NCBI GenBank assembly: GCA_016198885.1
Contig: JACQHV010000241.1
Coordinates: 1 to 7,928 of the forward strand
Origin: Gammaproteobacteria bacterium
GTDB taxonomy: Bacteria > Pseudomonadota > Gammaproteobacteria > Eutrophobiales > Eutrophobiaceae
Reading direction: 5' to 3'
Length of the DNA: 7,928 nucleotides
Positions 7,601-7,928 of this stretch are shown here, one piece after another. Within the stretch, counting starts at the first letter, position 1. Each line of letters opens with the position of its first letter. The notes below the pieces were generated by a model. The model saw nothing but the letters and a program-made list of their open reading frames with translations. It ran no database searches and had not been told where the DNA came from. The position numbers and the translations under genes were made by a program.

Positions 7601-7928
7601 AGATATTGATTGGCCGGTACTCCGGGGTGCTATTAGTATCTTTTTTTTAAGTATGCTTGCGTGCAGTTTTTTTATAGGGGGAAGCTGGTATTTCAAAAAT
7701 AAAATGCTGGCGCAATTTACAAAGGATAAAAATCAATTTCAGGCAATCAGCGGCCTGTATCTGGCAGTTGATGAAGAGGAAAGACTGATCAGGGAGTATT
7801 ATCCCAAGTTTGTGGAACTCCATAAAAAAGGCGTACTCGGATATGAACAAAGGTTGAACTGGATAGAGATACTGCGCGCTTCAGGAGAACACATCAAGTT
7901 GCCCGCATTAAGGTATGAAATTAAATCA
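7590..7928 (+). CDS. PilO/MshJ-like bitopic membrane protein (3' end outside window)
   Basis: A partial gene; 113 codons are visible and the frame is still open at the right edge. It begins MRREDIDWPVLRG, a short charged cytoplasmic tail, followed by a hydrophobic segment at ~12-34 and then a polar, probably periplasmic region. The region from ~35 is Lys/Gln/Glu-rich and helical (KNKMLAQFTKDKNQFQ), as in the coiled-coil stretch after the membrane helix of PilO, GspM and MshJ. It continues to RLNWIEILRASGEHIKLPAL (88-107), a stretch I associate with small proteins in pilus loci, though I cannot name the family. Size, topology and position after a GspL/PilN-like gene suggest the PilO-like partner that pairs with it in the inner-membrane ring. 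The start is supported by AGGAG at 6 bases and an 11-base overlap with the upstream gene. Two long T runs lie in the membrane-helix codons. The ferredoxin-like C-terminal domain that would confirm a PilO assignment lies outside the window. Confidence 0.7.
   Translation, partial: MRREDIDWPVLRGAISIFFLSMLACSFFIGGSWYFKNKMLAQFTKDKNQFQAISGLYLAVDEEERLIREYYPKFVELHKKGVLGYEQRLNWIEILRASGEHIKLPALRYEIKS

Noticed and set aside
7590..7670. Possible lipoprotein signal peptide in the PilO-like protein (SMLAC at residues 21-25)
   Set aside because: The -3 and -2 positions are Met and Leu rather than the usual Leu and small residue, and the hydrophobic stretch continues past the Cys, so a plain membrane anchor fits better.
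7647..7850. Minus-strand open frame of 67 codons opposite the PilO-like gene
   Set aside because: It lies opposite a well-supported plus-strand gene with a Shine-Dalgarno and operon overlap, and its protein looks like no known family.

Overview
The window is a stretch of plus-strand operon that is coding end to end. It belongs to an MSHA-type (mannose-sensitive haemagglutinin) type IV pilus locus. I recognise the families by motif: an MshL-type secretin (5' end cut off), an MshN-like TPR membrane protein, the MshE assembly ATPase with its c-di-GMP-binding N-terminus, and the MshG platform protein. Two less familiar genes follow: a 536-residue protein with a GspL/PilM-PilN-like layout, and a PilO/MshJ-like protein cut off by the right edge. 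The best guess for the host is a Gram-negative proteobacterium of the gamma or beta class, because it has an outer-membrane secretin and MSHA genes. Moderate base composition (mid-40s % G+C by eye) does not narrow this further. No rRNA, tRNA or housekeeping marker fixes the taxon.

Layout: 1-1368 mshL (partial); 1365-3086 mshN-like (4-base overlap); 3091-4806 mshE (4-base gap); 4813-6018 mshG (6-base gap); 5990-7600 GspL/PilM-N-like (29-base overlap); 7590-7928 PilO-like (11-base overlap, partial). No intergenic stretch exceeds 6 bases. I see no promoter, terminator, RNA gene, mobile element, repeat array or CRISPR. Open frames on the minus strand and in the other plus-strand frames are shadows of these six genes.

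Together the genes would build a pilus machine. MshE hydrolyses ATP in the cytoplasm, probably under c-di-GMP control, and drives pilin extraction through the membrane protein MshG. The 536-residue protein and the PilO-like protein would form the inner-membrane alignment ring linking MshE/MshG to the periplasm. The MshN-like protein spans from the cytoplasm into the periplasm, and the MshL secretin is the outer-membrane exit pore. Pilin genes are not in the window and may lie downstream.

Two departures from the Vibrio/Shewanella gene order stand out. The ATPase gene mshM is not between mshL and mshN. The alignment-complex genes follow mshG instead of preceding mshL, and mshF is not at its usual place after mshG. 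I found no clearly unprecedented system. The most interesting part is the divergent platform pair at 5990-7928.
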